Below are positions 26,510 through 34,306 of a DNA stretch of 64,000 bases, one piece after another. The position numbers were made by a program, and so were the translations under genes. The notes under the pieces were generated by a model. The model was given only the letters and a program-made list of their open reading frames with translations, was not told the DNA's origin and did no database searches. This DNA comes from Pseudomonas migulae NBRC 103157 (GTDB lineage: Bacteria > Pseudomonadota > Gammaproteobacteria > Pseudomonadales > Pseudomonadaceae), in assembly GCF_002091715.1 (NCBI RefSeq), contig NZ_BDAG01000001.1:186001-250000 (forward strand), read 5' to 3'. The stretch's first letter is position 1. Each line of letters begins with the position of its first letter.

Positions 26510-27022
26510 GTGCAACAACACCCTTATTCCGTACTGCCTCTGGCACAGTTCAATGGCCAATTGATCTTCACCCCGTGCCCAGGTACGAAGGGCACCCGAC
26601 CTTTCGAGGCGTTACAAACCCTTAAGGATGCAGGTGCATCGGCGTTGCTAACGCTGATGCCGACCGAAGAGTTGCTTCAGAACGAGATCGACCTGCTGCC
26701 CGAAGAGTGCCAAATGCTCGGCATCGAGTGGTTTCACCTGCCCGTCGAAGATGATCAAGCGCCTGGCGAAGCATTCAAAGCCGCATGGGAACAGCATCAT
26801 CCGCGTCTCCAGCAGCTGCTGATCGATGGGAAAACCATTGCCATCCATTGCAAGGGCGGCTCGGGCCGTACCGGTTTGGTCGCCGCTCAACTGTTGATCG
26901 AGAGCGGTGTGCCATTCAGCGATGCCGTCCGCGATGTTCAGTCGCTGCGCCCGCGCGCTATTCAGCATCCTGCCCATATCGAATACATCGGCCAGTTCGA
27001 CACCCAGTCGAACTCCCACTGA
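26510..27022 (+). CDS. Dual-specificity-type protein phosphatase of ars operon
   Basis: This 170-residue protein has the catalytic [10 protein letters not shown] (His-Cys-X5-Arg-Thr/Ser) of cysteine phosphatases and the acid-loop Asp in VEDDQAP. It resembles the CDKN3/kinase-associated phosphatase branch found in Pseudomonas ars operons next to GAPDH and arsJ. It starts at GTG (26510) 12 bases after arsH, with GAGG upstream. Role in arsenate resistance is not established; it may act on a phospho- or arseno-ester. Confidence 0.8.
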   Translation: MQQHPYSVLPLAQFNGQLIFTPCPGTKGTRPFEALQTLKDAGASALLTLMPTEELLQNEIDLLPEECQMLGIEWFHLPVEDDQAPGEAFKAAWEQHHPRLQQLLIDGKTIAIHCKGGSGRTGLVAAQLLIESGVPFSDAVRDVQSLRPRAIQHPAHIEYIGQFDTQSNSH

Positions 27023-27045
27023 CTACAGATACAGAGCACAACAAC

Positions 27046-28050
27046 ATGACTATCAAAGTTGGCATCAATGGTTTTGGTCGGATCGGTCGCCTCGCTCTGC
27101 GAGCAGCTTGGAGCTGGCCGGAGTTTGAGTTCGTGCAAATCAACGATCCGGCAGGCGATGCAGTAACCCATGCGCACCTGATCAACTTCGACTCGGTGCA
27201 TGGTCGTTGGCACAGCGAAACCAGCGCCGAAGGCGATAGCGTCGTCATCGACAGTAAGCGGATCAAAGTAACGGCGAACAAAGCGATTGCCGACACCGAC
27301 TGGTCGGGTTGCGATCTGGTGATCGAGGCCAGCGGCAAGATGAAAACCGTGGCGGTGTTGCAGGCCTACCTGGATCAGGGCGTTAAGCGTGTGGTGGTCT
27401 GCGCTCCAGTGAAGGAAAAAGGGGCGTTGAACGTCGTCATGGGCGTCAACCATCAGCTGTTCAATGCGGCGGAACATCGCATCGTCACGGCGGCTTCGTG
27501 CACCACCAACTGTCTGGCGCCAGTGGTGAAAGTGATCCACGAAAAGCTGGGCATTCGCCACGGCTCGATCACCACCATCCATGACCTGACCAACACCCAA
27601 AGCATCCTCGATCAGCCACACAAGGATCTGCGTCGGGCGCGTGCCTCCGGCATGAGCCTGATCCCAACCAGTACCGGATCGGCCACCGCCATTGCCGAAA
27701 TCTTTCCGGAGCTGCGTGGGCGTCTGAATGGTCACGCCGTACGCGTGCCGCTGGCCAACGCTTCCCTGACCGATTGTGTCTTCGAGGTCGAGCGGGCCAC
27801 CACTGTCGAGGAGGTGAATCAGTTCCTCAAGGATGCCTCCGAGAACGAGCTGAAAGACATCCTCGGTTTCGAGACGCGTCCACTGGTGTCCATCGACTAC
27901 CGCACCGACCCACGCTCATCGATCATCGATGCGCTGTCGACCATGGTCATCAACGGTACCCAGGTCAAACTCTATGCTTGGTACGACAACGAATGGGGCT
28001 ATGCCAACCGCACCGTCGAGCTGGCCAGAATGGTCGGTCTGGCAGTCTAA
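27046..28050 (+). CDS. gapdh: Arsenate-linked glyceraldehyde-3-phosphate dehydrogenase
   Basis: This 334-residue GAPDH has the NAD-binding start [12 protein letters not shown], catalytic Cys motif SCTTNCLAP and NEWGYANR near the C-terminus. In ars operons this enzyme uses arsenate instead of phosphate to make 1-arseno-3-phosphoglycerate, which ArsJ exports. Start ATG 27046 is in-frame with a long upstream extension that overlaps the phosphatase gene in another frame and is not translated. It is 9 bases upstream of arsJ. Confidence 0.93.
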   Translation: MTIKVGINGFGRIGRLALRAAWSWPEFEFVQINDPAGDAVTHAHLINFDSVHGRWHSETSAEGDSVVIDSKRIKVTANKAIADTDWSGCDLVIEASGKMKTVAVLQAYLDQGVKRVVVCAPVKEKGALNVVMGVNHQLFNAAEHRIVTAASCTTNCLAPVVKVIHEKLGIRHGSITTIHDLTNTQSILDQPHKDLRRARASGMSLIPTSTGSATAIAEIFPELRGRLNGHAVRVPLANASLTDCVFEVERATTVEEVNQFLKDASENELKDILGFETRPLVSIDYRTDPRSSIIDALSTMVINGTQVKLYAWYDNEWGYANRTVELARMVGLAV

Positions 28051-28059
28051 GGAGCGGTC

Positions 28060-29280
28060 ATGAAAGCGTTGTCAGCCCTCGCTCCGGAAGTACGGCAGTA
28101 CTTGCTCGTCACGGGCAACTACTGGGCCTTCACCCTCACCGACGGTGCCTTGCGCATGTTGGTGGTGTTGCACTTTCACGCGTTGGGCTACAGCCCACTG
28201 CAAATCGCGGCATTGTTTCTGTTTTACGAACTCTTTGGCGTGATCACTAACCTGGTGGGTGGCTACCTCGGCGCTCGGCTGGGTCTGAACCGAACCATGA
28301 ACATCGGGCTGGGCCTCCAGGTTGCGGCGCTGTTGATGCTGACGGTTCCTGTGGCTTGGCTGACCATCCCTTGGGTGATGGGGGCCCAGGCGCTGTCGGG
28401 GATTGCCAAAGACCTGAACAAGATGAGCGCCAAAAGCTCCATCAAGCTTCTGGTTCCGGATGGGCAACAGGGCAAGCTCTACAAGTGGGTGGCGATCCTC
28501 ACCGGCTCGAAGAACGCACTCAAGGGTGTCGGCTTCTTTCTTGGTGGAGCCTTGCTGGCACTCATCGGCTTCAAAGGCGCCTTGCAAGCCATGGCGGGTG
28601 TCCTGGCGCTGATCTGGATCAGCAGCTTGATCCTGTTGAAGAAGGATCTGGGCAAGGCCAAAGCCAAGCCCAAATTTCGCGACATCCTGTCCAAGAGCCG
28701 GGCAATCAATATCCTCTCAGCAGCCCGAATGTTCCTGTTCGGCGCCCGCGATGTCTGGTTTGTGGTGGCCTTGCCGGTGTACCTGAGCAGCGTGTTCGGC
28801 TGGGACTTCTGGAAGGTTGGTGGTTTCCTTGCGGCCTGGGTGATTGGCTACGGCCTCGTGCAGTCCTTTGCACCCAACATCACCGGAAAGAAACGTGGGC
28901 ACGTACCGGATGGTCGTGCGGCGTTTCTGTGGGCACTTGCACTGGCGGGCCTGCCGGCGGCAATTTCTTTCGGGCTGGACACTGGGCTGTCGCAACAGGT
29001 GGTGTTGTTGGGTGGGCTGATGGTCTTTGGCGCGCTGTTCGCGGTGAACTCCTCGCTGCACAGCTACCTGATTGTGTCCTACGCCAAGGAAGACGGTGTA
29101 TCGCTGGATGTAGGGTTTTATTACATGTCGAACGCCATGGGACGGTTGATCGGCACGGTGCTCTCTGGCTGGGTTTATCAGGTATCTGGGCTGGGGGCGT
29201 GCTTGTGGATATCGAGCGCATTTGTGCTGCTCGCAGCACTGATTTCTATCGCTCTACCGAGGCATGCCAAGGCGATCTGA
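28060..29280 (+). CDS. arsJ: ArsJ, MFS exporter of 1-arseno-3-phosphoglycerate
   Basis: This 406-residue major facilitator protein has about 12 helices and the ArsJ N-terminus VRQYLLVTGNYWAFTLTDGA, which is diagnostic. ArsJ works with the upstream GAPDH to convert arsenate into an unstable arseno-ester that is pumped out and then breaks down. A perfect AAGGAG precedes ATG 28060. It is last in the operon; the next strong hairpin is at 29469. Confidence 0.93.
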   Translation: MKALSALAPEVRQYLLVTGNYWAFTLTDGALRMLVVLHFHALGYSPLQIAALFLFYELFGVITNLVGGYLGARLGLNRTMNIGLGLQVAALLMLTVPVAWLTIPWVMGAQALSGIAKDLNKMSAKSSIKLLVPDGQQGKLYKWVAILTGSKNALKGVGFFLGGALLALIGFKGALQAMAGVLALIWISSLILLKKDLGKAKAKPKFRDILSKSRAINILSAARMFLFGARDVWFVVALPVYLSSVFGWDFWKVGGFLAAWVIGYGLVQSFAPNITGKKRGHVPDGRAAFLWALALAGLPAAISFGLDTGLSQQVVLLGGLMVFGALFAVNSSLHSYLIVSYAKEDGVSLDVGFYYMSNAMGRLIGTVLSGWVYQVSGLGACLWISSAFVLLAALISIALPRHAKAI

Positions 29281-29468
29281 AAGCGCTCTGAGAATGCTCG
29301 AAACCGATTGCTATCAGAGCAAGCGACATTCGAGTTAAGGCCGGCAAGTGTTGGAGGTAACGCCCGTTCGCCTTTTTGCTGAGAAACGCTAACAGCAACC
29401 TTAATACTTCCAAGCTGCCGCTGAGCCGAGTGATGGAATTGGGCACGCAAGAAAGATTTAGGAATAAA

Positions 29469-29494
29469 CAAGGCCGCAAATGCGGCCTTGTTTT
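29469..29494. terminator. Bidirectional terminator between arsJ and the leftward metal block
   Basis: CAAGGCCGCA-AA-TGCGGCCTTG followed by TTTT on the plus strand and TGTTTATT on the minus strand. It lies 189 bases after arsJ and 11 bases after the end of the small leftward lipoprotein gene. Confidence 0.8.
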
Positions 29495-29504
29495 ATTCAG
29501 GGTG

Positions 29505-29633
29505 TTACTCGTGTGAGTGTCCGTGCTCAGCGCTCTCGGAGGTTGCTCCTTTCTCTCCGCCACCGCATGCCGTCATCAGGCCAAGGAAACAGATCAGGAG
29601 CATTGAGCGAATCAGCGTTGTTGTGGTTTTCAT
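29505..29633 (-). CDS. 42-residue lipoprotein with His-rich tail
   Basis: ATG at 29633 opens a 42-codon frame: a basic N-region, a hydrophobic stretch and a lipobox LMTAC followed by GGGEK, ending in SAEHGHSHE. This is a classic secreted lipoprotein signal, with a His tail able to bind Ni, Co or Zn. It is the last gene of the leftward HupE block and ends just before a bidirectional terminator. No named family is recognised. Confidence 0.65.
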   Translation of the reverse strand: MKTTTTLIRSMLLICFLGLMTACGGGEKGATSESAEHGHSHE

Positions 29634-29726
29634 GGAAGGACTCTTCAAAAAATGGATGAAATAAATGATCTGTGGTCAGGCTGAACGGTGCATTTTCGGC
29701 AATAGAACAGCCATCGCTGCTTCGGA

Positions 29727-30380
29727 TTACTGTTTGACGCTCAAGTAATCGCCGGTCGTTTTCAGTGCGATGGTCACGTCGTTGTTGCTGCGATTGCGCC
29801 AAAACCAACCATGGGTGCCATCAAAAATGGCAGTGAATTCGCCCTTATCACTTTTGACCTGCTTGCCCTTGTTGTAGCTGTGGAAGTAACCCTTTTCACC
29901 GTTGTAGGGCTCTCCATGGGTGTCATAGTTCACAGGCCCACCAACGGCTGTCCATTCATAGCTGACAGTCTTGTTCTTCAGGACATCCAGTTTGATTTCT
30001 GTCCCTTCACCAGGTTTGAGCGTGACGCTCATTTGATTGGTCTTCAGAGCTGGGGTAGGTGTCGCCACTGGCTGATCAACAGGTTTCGCAATAGGTTGGA
30101 CTTGCGCAACCTGCGGAGCTGGAGCTGGAGCTGGAGCTGGAGCTACTGCTTGCGGCGGCGCGGCATCCGCCAACGCCTCTTGGGCAAGGATGATCTTCAG
30201 TTCGCCCATCTGGGTCAGTCCCAGTGCTCGGCCCACACCCGTAGGATCAACGGCATATTCCGAAGGCATAACCACTGTCACCAGCAGGCCGACCGCAGTC
30301 AGTAGTGCAATGACAGTCGAACGCACCAGTTTGCGAGTGCTAGGCAATTCATTAACAGTTGGAAGCGGAGTATTGAACAT
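29727..30380 (-). CDS. 'Transmembrane anchor protein' of the HupE metal cluster
   Basis: This 217-residue protein has one N-terminal TM helix (about 20-42), then a Pro/Ala-rich linker (APAPAPAPAP) and a C-terminal domain of beta character with SVTLKPGEGTEIKLD, KGYFHSYNKGK and GWFWRNRSNNDVTI. It is found in Pseudomonas next to HupE/UreJ-like permeases and named only for its topology. AAGGA precedes ATG 30380. The C-terminal domain is likely periplasmic. It is 12 bases downstream of the HupE gene. Confidence 0.75.
   Translation of the reverse strand: MFNTPLPTVNELPSTRKLVRSTVIALLTAVGLLVTVVMPSEYAVDPTGVGRALGLTQMGELKIILAQEALADAAPPQAVAPAPAPAPAPQVAQVQPIAKPVDQPVATPTPALKTNQMSVTLKPGEGTEIKLDVLKNKTVSYEWTAVGGPVNYDTHGEPYNGEKGYFHSYNKGKQVKSDKGEFTAIFDGTHGWFWRNRSNNDVTIALKTTGDYLSVKQ
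30113..30146. repeat. Hexanucleotide tandem repeat in linker
   Basis: Five copies of GGAGCT run in tandem inside the anchor-protein gene, encoding the Ala-Pro linker on the minus strand. Repeat number may vary by slippage without frameshifting. Confidence 0.7.
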
Positions 30381-30392
30381 GGTCAGAATTCC

Positions 30393-31130
30393 TTACGCGG
30401 AGACAAACAGGCCGGTGATCTGGTAACCCATCAGGAAGAAACCGGCACTCATCATGGCGACGTTGGCGGTATAGGCGTGGCGCCAGAAACTGCCGGTGCG
30501 ACGCCAATACCCCATCAGAATGAGAATTGCGCTGAGGGCCAGCAATTGGCCGATCTCAACGCCAACGTTGAAGGCGATCAGGTTCGGAATCAGGCCATCA
30601 GGGGAGATCTCATACTCCTGGATCTTCGTCGCCAGACCAAAACCGTGGAGCAGGCCGAAGATCAACGTGGCCACTTTGGTGTTGGGTTGGAAACCGAACC
30701 AGCGCTGGAACGCGCCGAGGTTATCAAGCGCCTTGTACACCACCGAGAAACCGATGATGGCGTCGATGATGTACGAGCTGATGCTGACCTCGGTCAGTAC
30801 GCCAAGCAGCAGCGTGACCGAGTGGCCTACAGCGAATAGCGTGACGTAAAGCCCCACGTCTTTCAGGCGGTAGAGGAAGAAGATCACCCCGAACAGAAAC
30901 AGCAGGTGGTCGTAGCCCGTCATCATGTGCTTGGCGCCCATGTAGATGAAGGGCAGCAGCATGACGCCGGAACTTTCCTGGATGAAACCCTTGTCACCTT
31001 CCGCGACGGCGTGAGCCATCGCCTCGGGCATCCCGAGGAAAAGTGCGGCGACAAATAAAAACAACAGCAGTAGCGGGCGGTGCGATGGCGCAGTGAATGC
31101 GACAACGCCGCTCATCGAGTGCGAATGCAT
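30393..31130 (-). CDS. HupE/UreJ-family metal permease
   Basis: This 245-residue integral membrane protein has the motifs GYDHLLFLFG (HupE-like GxDHh), GHSVTLLLG and LLHGFGLATK, and six to seven helices. HupE/UreJ proteins are secondary Ni/Co transporters linked to hydrogenase or urease; in metal islands of Pseudomonas they occur beside RcnA-like exporters. AGGA lies eight bases before ATG 31130. It is followed on the same strand by the anchor protein. Import or export direction cannot be told from sequence. Confidence 0.82.
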   Translation of the reverse strand: MHSHSMSGVVAFTAPSHRPLLLLFLFVAALFLGMPEAMAHAVAEGDKGFIQESSGVMLLPFIYMGAKHMMTGYDHLLFLFGVIFFLYRLKDVGLYVTLFAVGHSVTLLLGVLTEVSISSYIIDAIIGFSVVYKALDNLGAFQRWFGFQPNTKVATLIFGLLHGFGLATKIQEYEISPDGLIPNLIAFNVGVEIGQLLALSAILILMGYWRRTGSFWRHAYTANVAMMSAGFFLMGYQITGLFVSA

Positions 31131-31177
31131 AGATCAATCCTACGTTGCAGGGATCAAAGGCCGCAGTGCGGCCATGG

Positions 31178-31537
31178 TCAGGATGCGAACGAAGGACGGG
31201 GTGGCCGCTCGATCAAGAAAATCGGCGGACGGGGAACGGAATAGCGTGGCGCATCAACCCGTATAGAGAGCTTCGGTTGCGCAGCCAAACTCAACGCAGA
31301 GGTGAGTTGTGGTGTTTCGTGCTGATGGTCAGGGGTCAACGGGGAGTGATAGTGATCCGAGCAGCTCGCACACGACATCTCGGCTTGCTGTTCATGGGAG
31401 TGATGGGCGTCTTGCGCAATCTCCCAGGCTGGCTGTTTCGATGTCACTGACAACGTATAGGTATGCCCGGCCCAGGCCACAAACATGGCGAGAGCAAGCG
31501 CGATTACCACCGTCGTTGTCAGGGTTCTGCTGAACAT
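31178..31537 (-). CDS. Small secreted His/Cys-containing protein with Pro-Pro-Arg tail
   Basis: This 119-residue protein has an N-terminal hydrophobic segment (residues 8-24), then HHSHEQQAEMSCASCSDHYH, a His/Cys cluster suited to metal binding, and a C-terminal RPPIFLIERPPRP. The Pro-rich tail type recurs in the small proteins at 52136 and 61119. No family name is known to me. No clear ribosome site. It heads the leftward HupE block and faces the RcnR-like gene across a palindromic operator. Confidence 0.6.
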   Translation of the reverse strand: MFSRTLTTTVVIALALAMFVAWAGHTYTLSVTSKQPAWEIAQDAHHSHEQQAEMSCASCSDHYHSPLTPDHQHETPQLTSALSLAAQPKLSIRVDAPRYSVPRPPIFLIERPPRPSFAS

Positions 31538-31586
31538 GGCGTTCGGATTTCAACTCGTTTTATAGGGCTTTCATGCGTTTGACCAC

Positions 31587-31603
31587 ATCCCCCTAGGGGG
31601 GAT
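31587..31603. promoter_or_regulatory. CCCCC/GGGGG palindrome between divergent genes: candidate RcnR-like operator
   Basis: ATCCCCCTAGGGGGGAT is a near-perfect dyad placed 41 bases before the RcnR-like start and 50 bases upstream of the leftward gene at 31537. G/C-tract dyads are the binding sites of RcnR/CsoR/FrmR repressors. A sister copy lies at 35718. Confidence 0.65.
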
Positions 31604-31643
31604 AGGATGCCAGCGTAATTCATTGAGGCCTGAGGCTCAAGTC

Positions 31644-31943
31644 ATGAGTGAGCACGAACACGAACACAGCCATCCCCACACCCACCAAAGTCATGAGGCG
31701 ATCATCAAGCGCCTCAAACGGGCGGACGGCCATTTACGCGGCATCATCGCCATGATCGAAGAGGGGCGTCAGTGCGTGGACATTGCCCAGCAGCTGCATG
31801 CGGTTGAAAAAGCGGTGTGCCAAGCCAAGCGCACGCTCATCCAGGATCACATCGATCACTGCCTGGAGGACACCGTCTCGGCGTTGAACAATGGCGAGCG
31901 CGCCCCCCTGGAAGCCTTCAAGCAAATCACCAAGTACCTGTAG
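31644..31943 (+). CDS. RcnR/CsoR-family metal-sensing repressor
   Basis: This 99-residue all-helical repressor starts with a His-rich tract (HEHEHSHPHTH), then IKRLKRADGHLRGI, CVDIAQQLHAVEKAV and DHIDHCLEDTV: the His/Cys pattern of the DUF156 family (RcnR, CsoR, FrmR). The ATG at 31644 follows GAGG; the ORF from TTG 31623 is less likely. It ends eight bases before the RcnA/MrdH-like exporter, so it probably represses it and the divergent HupE block through the G-tract operator until Ni, Co or a related metal binds. It may correspond to MreA of P. putida. Confidence 0.82.
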   Translation: MSEHEHEHSHPHTHQSHEAIIKRLKRADGHLRGIIAMIEEGRQCVDIAQQLHAVEKAVCQAKRTLIQDHIDHCLEDTVSALNNGERAPLEAFKQITKYL

Positions 31944-31950
31944 GTCTGAC

Positions 31951-33081
31951 ATGCCCAACTTCGCTGAACTGCTGCGACAAGGCGGGGCTCACGCCTGGCT
32001 GTACTTCCCGAGCGCTATCTTGCTCGGTGCCTTGCATGGCCTGGAGCCGGGCCATTCAAAAACCATGATGGCGGCCTTCATCGTGGCCATCCGTGGCTCG
32101 GTCAAACAGGCCGTTTTGTTGGGCTTGGCCGCAACGCTGTCGCACACCGCTGTGGTGTGGTTGGTCGCCATCGGCGGCATGTACCTGGGCCAAGGTCTGG
32201 ACGCTCAAACCACTGAGCCGTACTTTCAGCTCGCGTCCTCTGCACTGATTATCGTGATTGCGCTTTGGATGCTGTGGCGTACCTGGCGCGGTGAGCAGAT
32301 GTTCAAGTTCGAGCAAGGTGATGATCACCACCAAGGCGAGCATGGCCATCATGATGAAACCCACCGAGTCGATACCGGCCATGGCCGCATCGAACTGTCG
32401 ATCTTTGAAGAAGGCATGCCTCCGCATTGGCGCCTGAAGACAGTGACCGGACACGCCTGGACTGCCTCAGATGTTCACCTGATGACGACCCGTCCCGACG
32501 GCAGCACCCAATCGTTCTCTTTCGTCGAGCGCGAAGGTTTCCTGGAGTCGGCAGTCGATATCCCGGAGCCTCATGAGTTCAGTGCTCGCTTGAGTCTTGG
32601 GCATGCGGGGCACTCCCATGATTATGACTTGGACTACCAGGAGCATGATCACGGGCATGCGCATTCCGAACTGGAAGGTCTGGAGTTGTCGATTGACGGC
32701 TATCAGGATGCGCACGAACGTGCGCATGCCAACGATATCCGTAAACGCTTCACCAACCGCGAGGTCACCACGGGCCAGATCGTCATGTTCGGTCTGACTG
32801 GAGGTCTGATTCCGTGCCCTGCCGCCATTACCGTCCTATTGCTATGCCTTCAGGTTAAAGAAGTGGCGCTGGGTGGCATGCTCGTTCTGTGCTTCAGCAT
32901 CGGCTTGGCGATCACCTTGGTGGCGGTGGGAGCTGCGGCGGCCATTGGTGCAAAACAGGCTTCTAACCGCTGGCCGTGGCTGGGCACCGTGGCTCGTCGT
33001 GCACCGTATCTGTCCAGCGTGTTGATCATCGGTGTAGGTCTGTACGTAGGTTTCCATGGCTGGGTCGGCCTGAACGCATAA
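31951..33081 (+). CDS. mrdH: RcnA/MrdH-type nickel-cobalt efflux protein with extended loop
   Basis: This 376-residue membrane protein has RcnA-type N-terminal TM part (GALHGLEPGHSKTMMAAF with the metal-binding HxxxGH) and C-terminal TM part (GLIPCPAAITVLLLCLQ). Between them a long His-rich and folded loop holds HHQGEHGHHDETH, a WRLKTVTGHAW region and HDHGHAHSE. The chimeric organisation recalls MrdH of P. putida, described as a broad Ni/Cd/Zn exporter. Start ATG 31951 is eight bases after the repressor stop. RcnA of E. coli is shorter (274 residues) because it lacks the inserted domain. Confidence 0.8.
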   Translation: MPNFAELLRQGGAHAWLYFPSAILLGALHGLEPGHSKTMMAAFIVAIRGSVKQAVLLGLAATLSHTAVVWLVAIGGMYLGQGLDAQTTEPYFQLASSALIIVIALWMLWRTWRGEQMFKFEQGDDHHQGEHGHHDETHRVDTGHGRIELSIFEEGMPPHWRLKTVTGHAWTASDVHLMTTRPDGSTQSFSFVEREGFLESAVDIPEPHEFSARLSLGHAGHSHDYDLDYQEHDHGHAHSELEGLELSIDGYQDAHERAHANDIRKRFTNREVTTGQIVMFGLTGGLIPCPAAITVLLLCLQVKEVALGGMLVLCFSIGLAITLVAVGAAAAIGAKQASNRWPWLGTVARRAPYLSSVLIIGVGLYVGFHGWVGLNA

Positions 33082-33093
33082 GGTGACGTCCGA

Positions 33094-33531
33094 GTGTTTG
33101 AACTCACCAGCTACGTTGGTCTGTTCCTGGCGGCATTCGGTGCCGCCACGTTGCTGCCAATGCAATCTGAAGCCGTGCTGGTCGGGATGTTGCTCACCGA
33201 CCGGTACGTCGCATCTACACTTTTGGCGGTCGCCACCTTCGGCAACGTTCTCGGCTCTACGCTGAATTGGATGTTGGGTCGCTCCATTGAGCGTTTGCGC
33301 CACAAACGCTGGTTCCCGGTGAGAGAGAGCAAGCTCGAAAAAGCCCAGCAGTCCTACCTGCGCTTCGGGCACTGGTCGTTGCTGTTGAGCTGGGTGCCCA
33401 TCATTGGCGACCCACTGACGGTCGTCGCCGGAGTCATGCGCGAGCCATTCTGGAGTTTCCTTCTGATCGTTACCTTAGCCAAGGGCGTGCGTTATCTCGT
33501 GTTGATGGCCGTCACACTGGGGTGGGCATGA
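33094..33531 (+). CDS. YqaA/DedA-like inner-membrane protein
   Basis: This 145-residue four-helix protein of the SNARE-associated/DedA superfamily has ATFGNVLGSTLNWMLGR (the G-x-x-x-G... helix hairpin) and a RFGHWSLLLSWVPIIGDPLT segment. It starts at GTG 33094. Its stop overlaps the next gene start (ATGA). DedA proteins are linked to membrane phospholipid or proton-motive homeostasis; a link to metal export is inferred from the operon with mrdH. Confidence 0.78.
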   Translation: MFELTSYVGLFLAAFGAATLLPMQSEAVLVGMLLTDRYVASTLLAVATFGNVLGSTLNWMLGRSIERLRHKRWFPVRESKLEKAQQSYLRFGHWSLLLSWVPIIGDPLTVVAGVMREPFWSFLLIVTLAKGVRYLVLMAVTLGWA

Positions 33532-34271
33532 CGACGGCTCATACGCCCCTCCATGCCGCGCTCAAGAGCCGAAGCAGCAGCCTGGATCTGATCAAGTGGC
33601 TGGCGATGCTGACCATGGTCATCGATCATTTGCGGTTGGTGTGGCCGGAGATGAGCTATCTGTTCATTCCGGGGAGGCTTTCCTTTCCGCTGTTCTGCGT
33701 CGCCATTGCGGCCAACGTAGCGCGCTCGAAACCAGGTGAGTTACTGACTGCCGCGAACGGTCGATACCTTGCGTTGATGTTGTTGTTCGCCGCGATTTCA
33801 GAAGTGCCTTACCGCTATATCAGCACTTCGGGATCATTCAACGTGCTGGTCACCCTGGCGCTAGGGTTGGTGATTGCTTTGGGTTGGCAGCATCGCACTT
33901 TGTTGAGCGGTGCAATGGCGTTGGTCGCCGCCGCAGTTGCCTATGTGCTGGATGATCCATTGATGTATGGATTTTACGGGGCACTCGTTCCTGCGGCTGT
34001 CTTACTAGCGATCAAGAAACCCGGTGTGGTTTGGTTGCTGCCAGCGGTTCTATGCCTGTTGAGCAATACTCGTAGCAGTATCGCGGCCAGAGCGTTGGAT
34101 TTGGAACTCTATTCGTTGCTGGCCTTGAGCACTGCGTTCGCTGCTCCCCTGATTGGACTCTGGTTTCTACGTCAGACATTCACCTTCAAGGTCTGGCCGG
34201 TAAGGCAATGGGGATACTGGTTCTATCCGGGCCACCTTGCCGCGCTGCAAGCACTACGGTTTCTGGTCTGA
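33528..34271 (+). CDS. TraX-family membrane protein
   Basis: This 247-residue hydrophobic protein starts LDLIKWLAMLTMVIDHLRLV and ends with YWFYPGHLAAL, both hallmarks of the TraX family (acyltransferase-like membrane proteins named after the F plasmid pilin acetylase TraX, but common in chromosomes). The ATG at 33528 overlaps the YqaA stop, and the in-frame GTG at 33522 is unlikely. It is co-transcribed with the mrdH operon. No pilin or transfer genes are nearby, so a conjugation role is not supported here. Confidence 0.8.
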   Translation: MTTAHTPLHAALKSRSSSLDLIKWLAMLTMVIDHLRLVWPEMSYLFIPGRLSFPLFCVAIAANVARSKPGELLTAANGRYLALMLLFAAISEVPYRYISTSGSFNVLVTLALGLVIALGWQHRTLLSGAMALVAAAVAYVLDDPLMYGFYGALVPAAVLLAIKKPGVVWLLPAVLCLLSNTRSSIAARALDLELYSLLALSTAFAAPLIGLWFLRQTFTFKVWPVRQWGYWFYPGHLAALQALRFLV

Positions 34272-34306
34272 AAACCGACCAAACAGCCTTAGCAAATCTG
34301 AGGAGC

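Noticed and set aside
28356..29291. A 311-codon frame overlapping arsJ in another frame
   Set aside because: arsJ is recognised in the other frame; this frame is Gly/Arg/Trp-rich shadow text.
29811..30305. A plus-strand frame of 164 codons opposite the anchor-protein gene
   Set aside because: It contains the reverse of the Ala-Pro repeat (WSWSWSW), the sign of a shadow frame.
33528..34271. Evidence of a conjugation system from the TraX-like gene
   Set aside because: TraX-family proteins are common chromosomal membrane proteins; no relaxase, pilus or coupling protein gene is present in the window.
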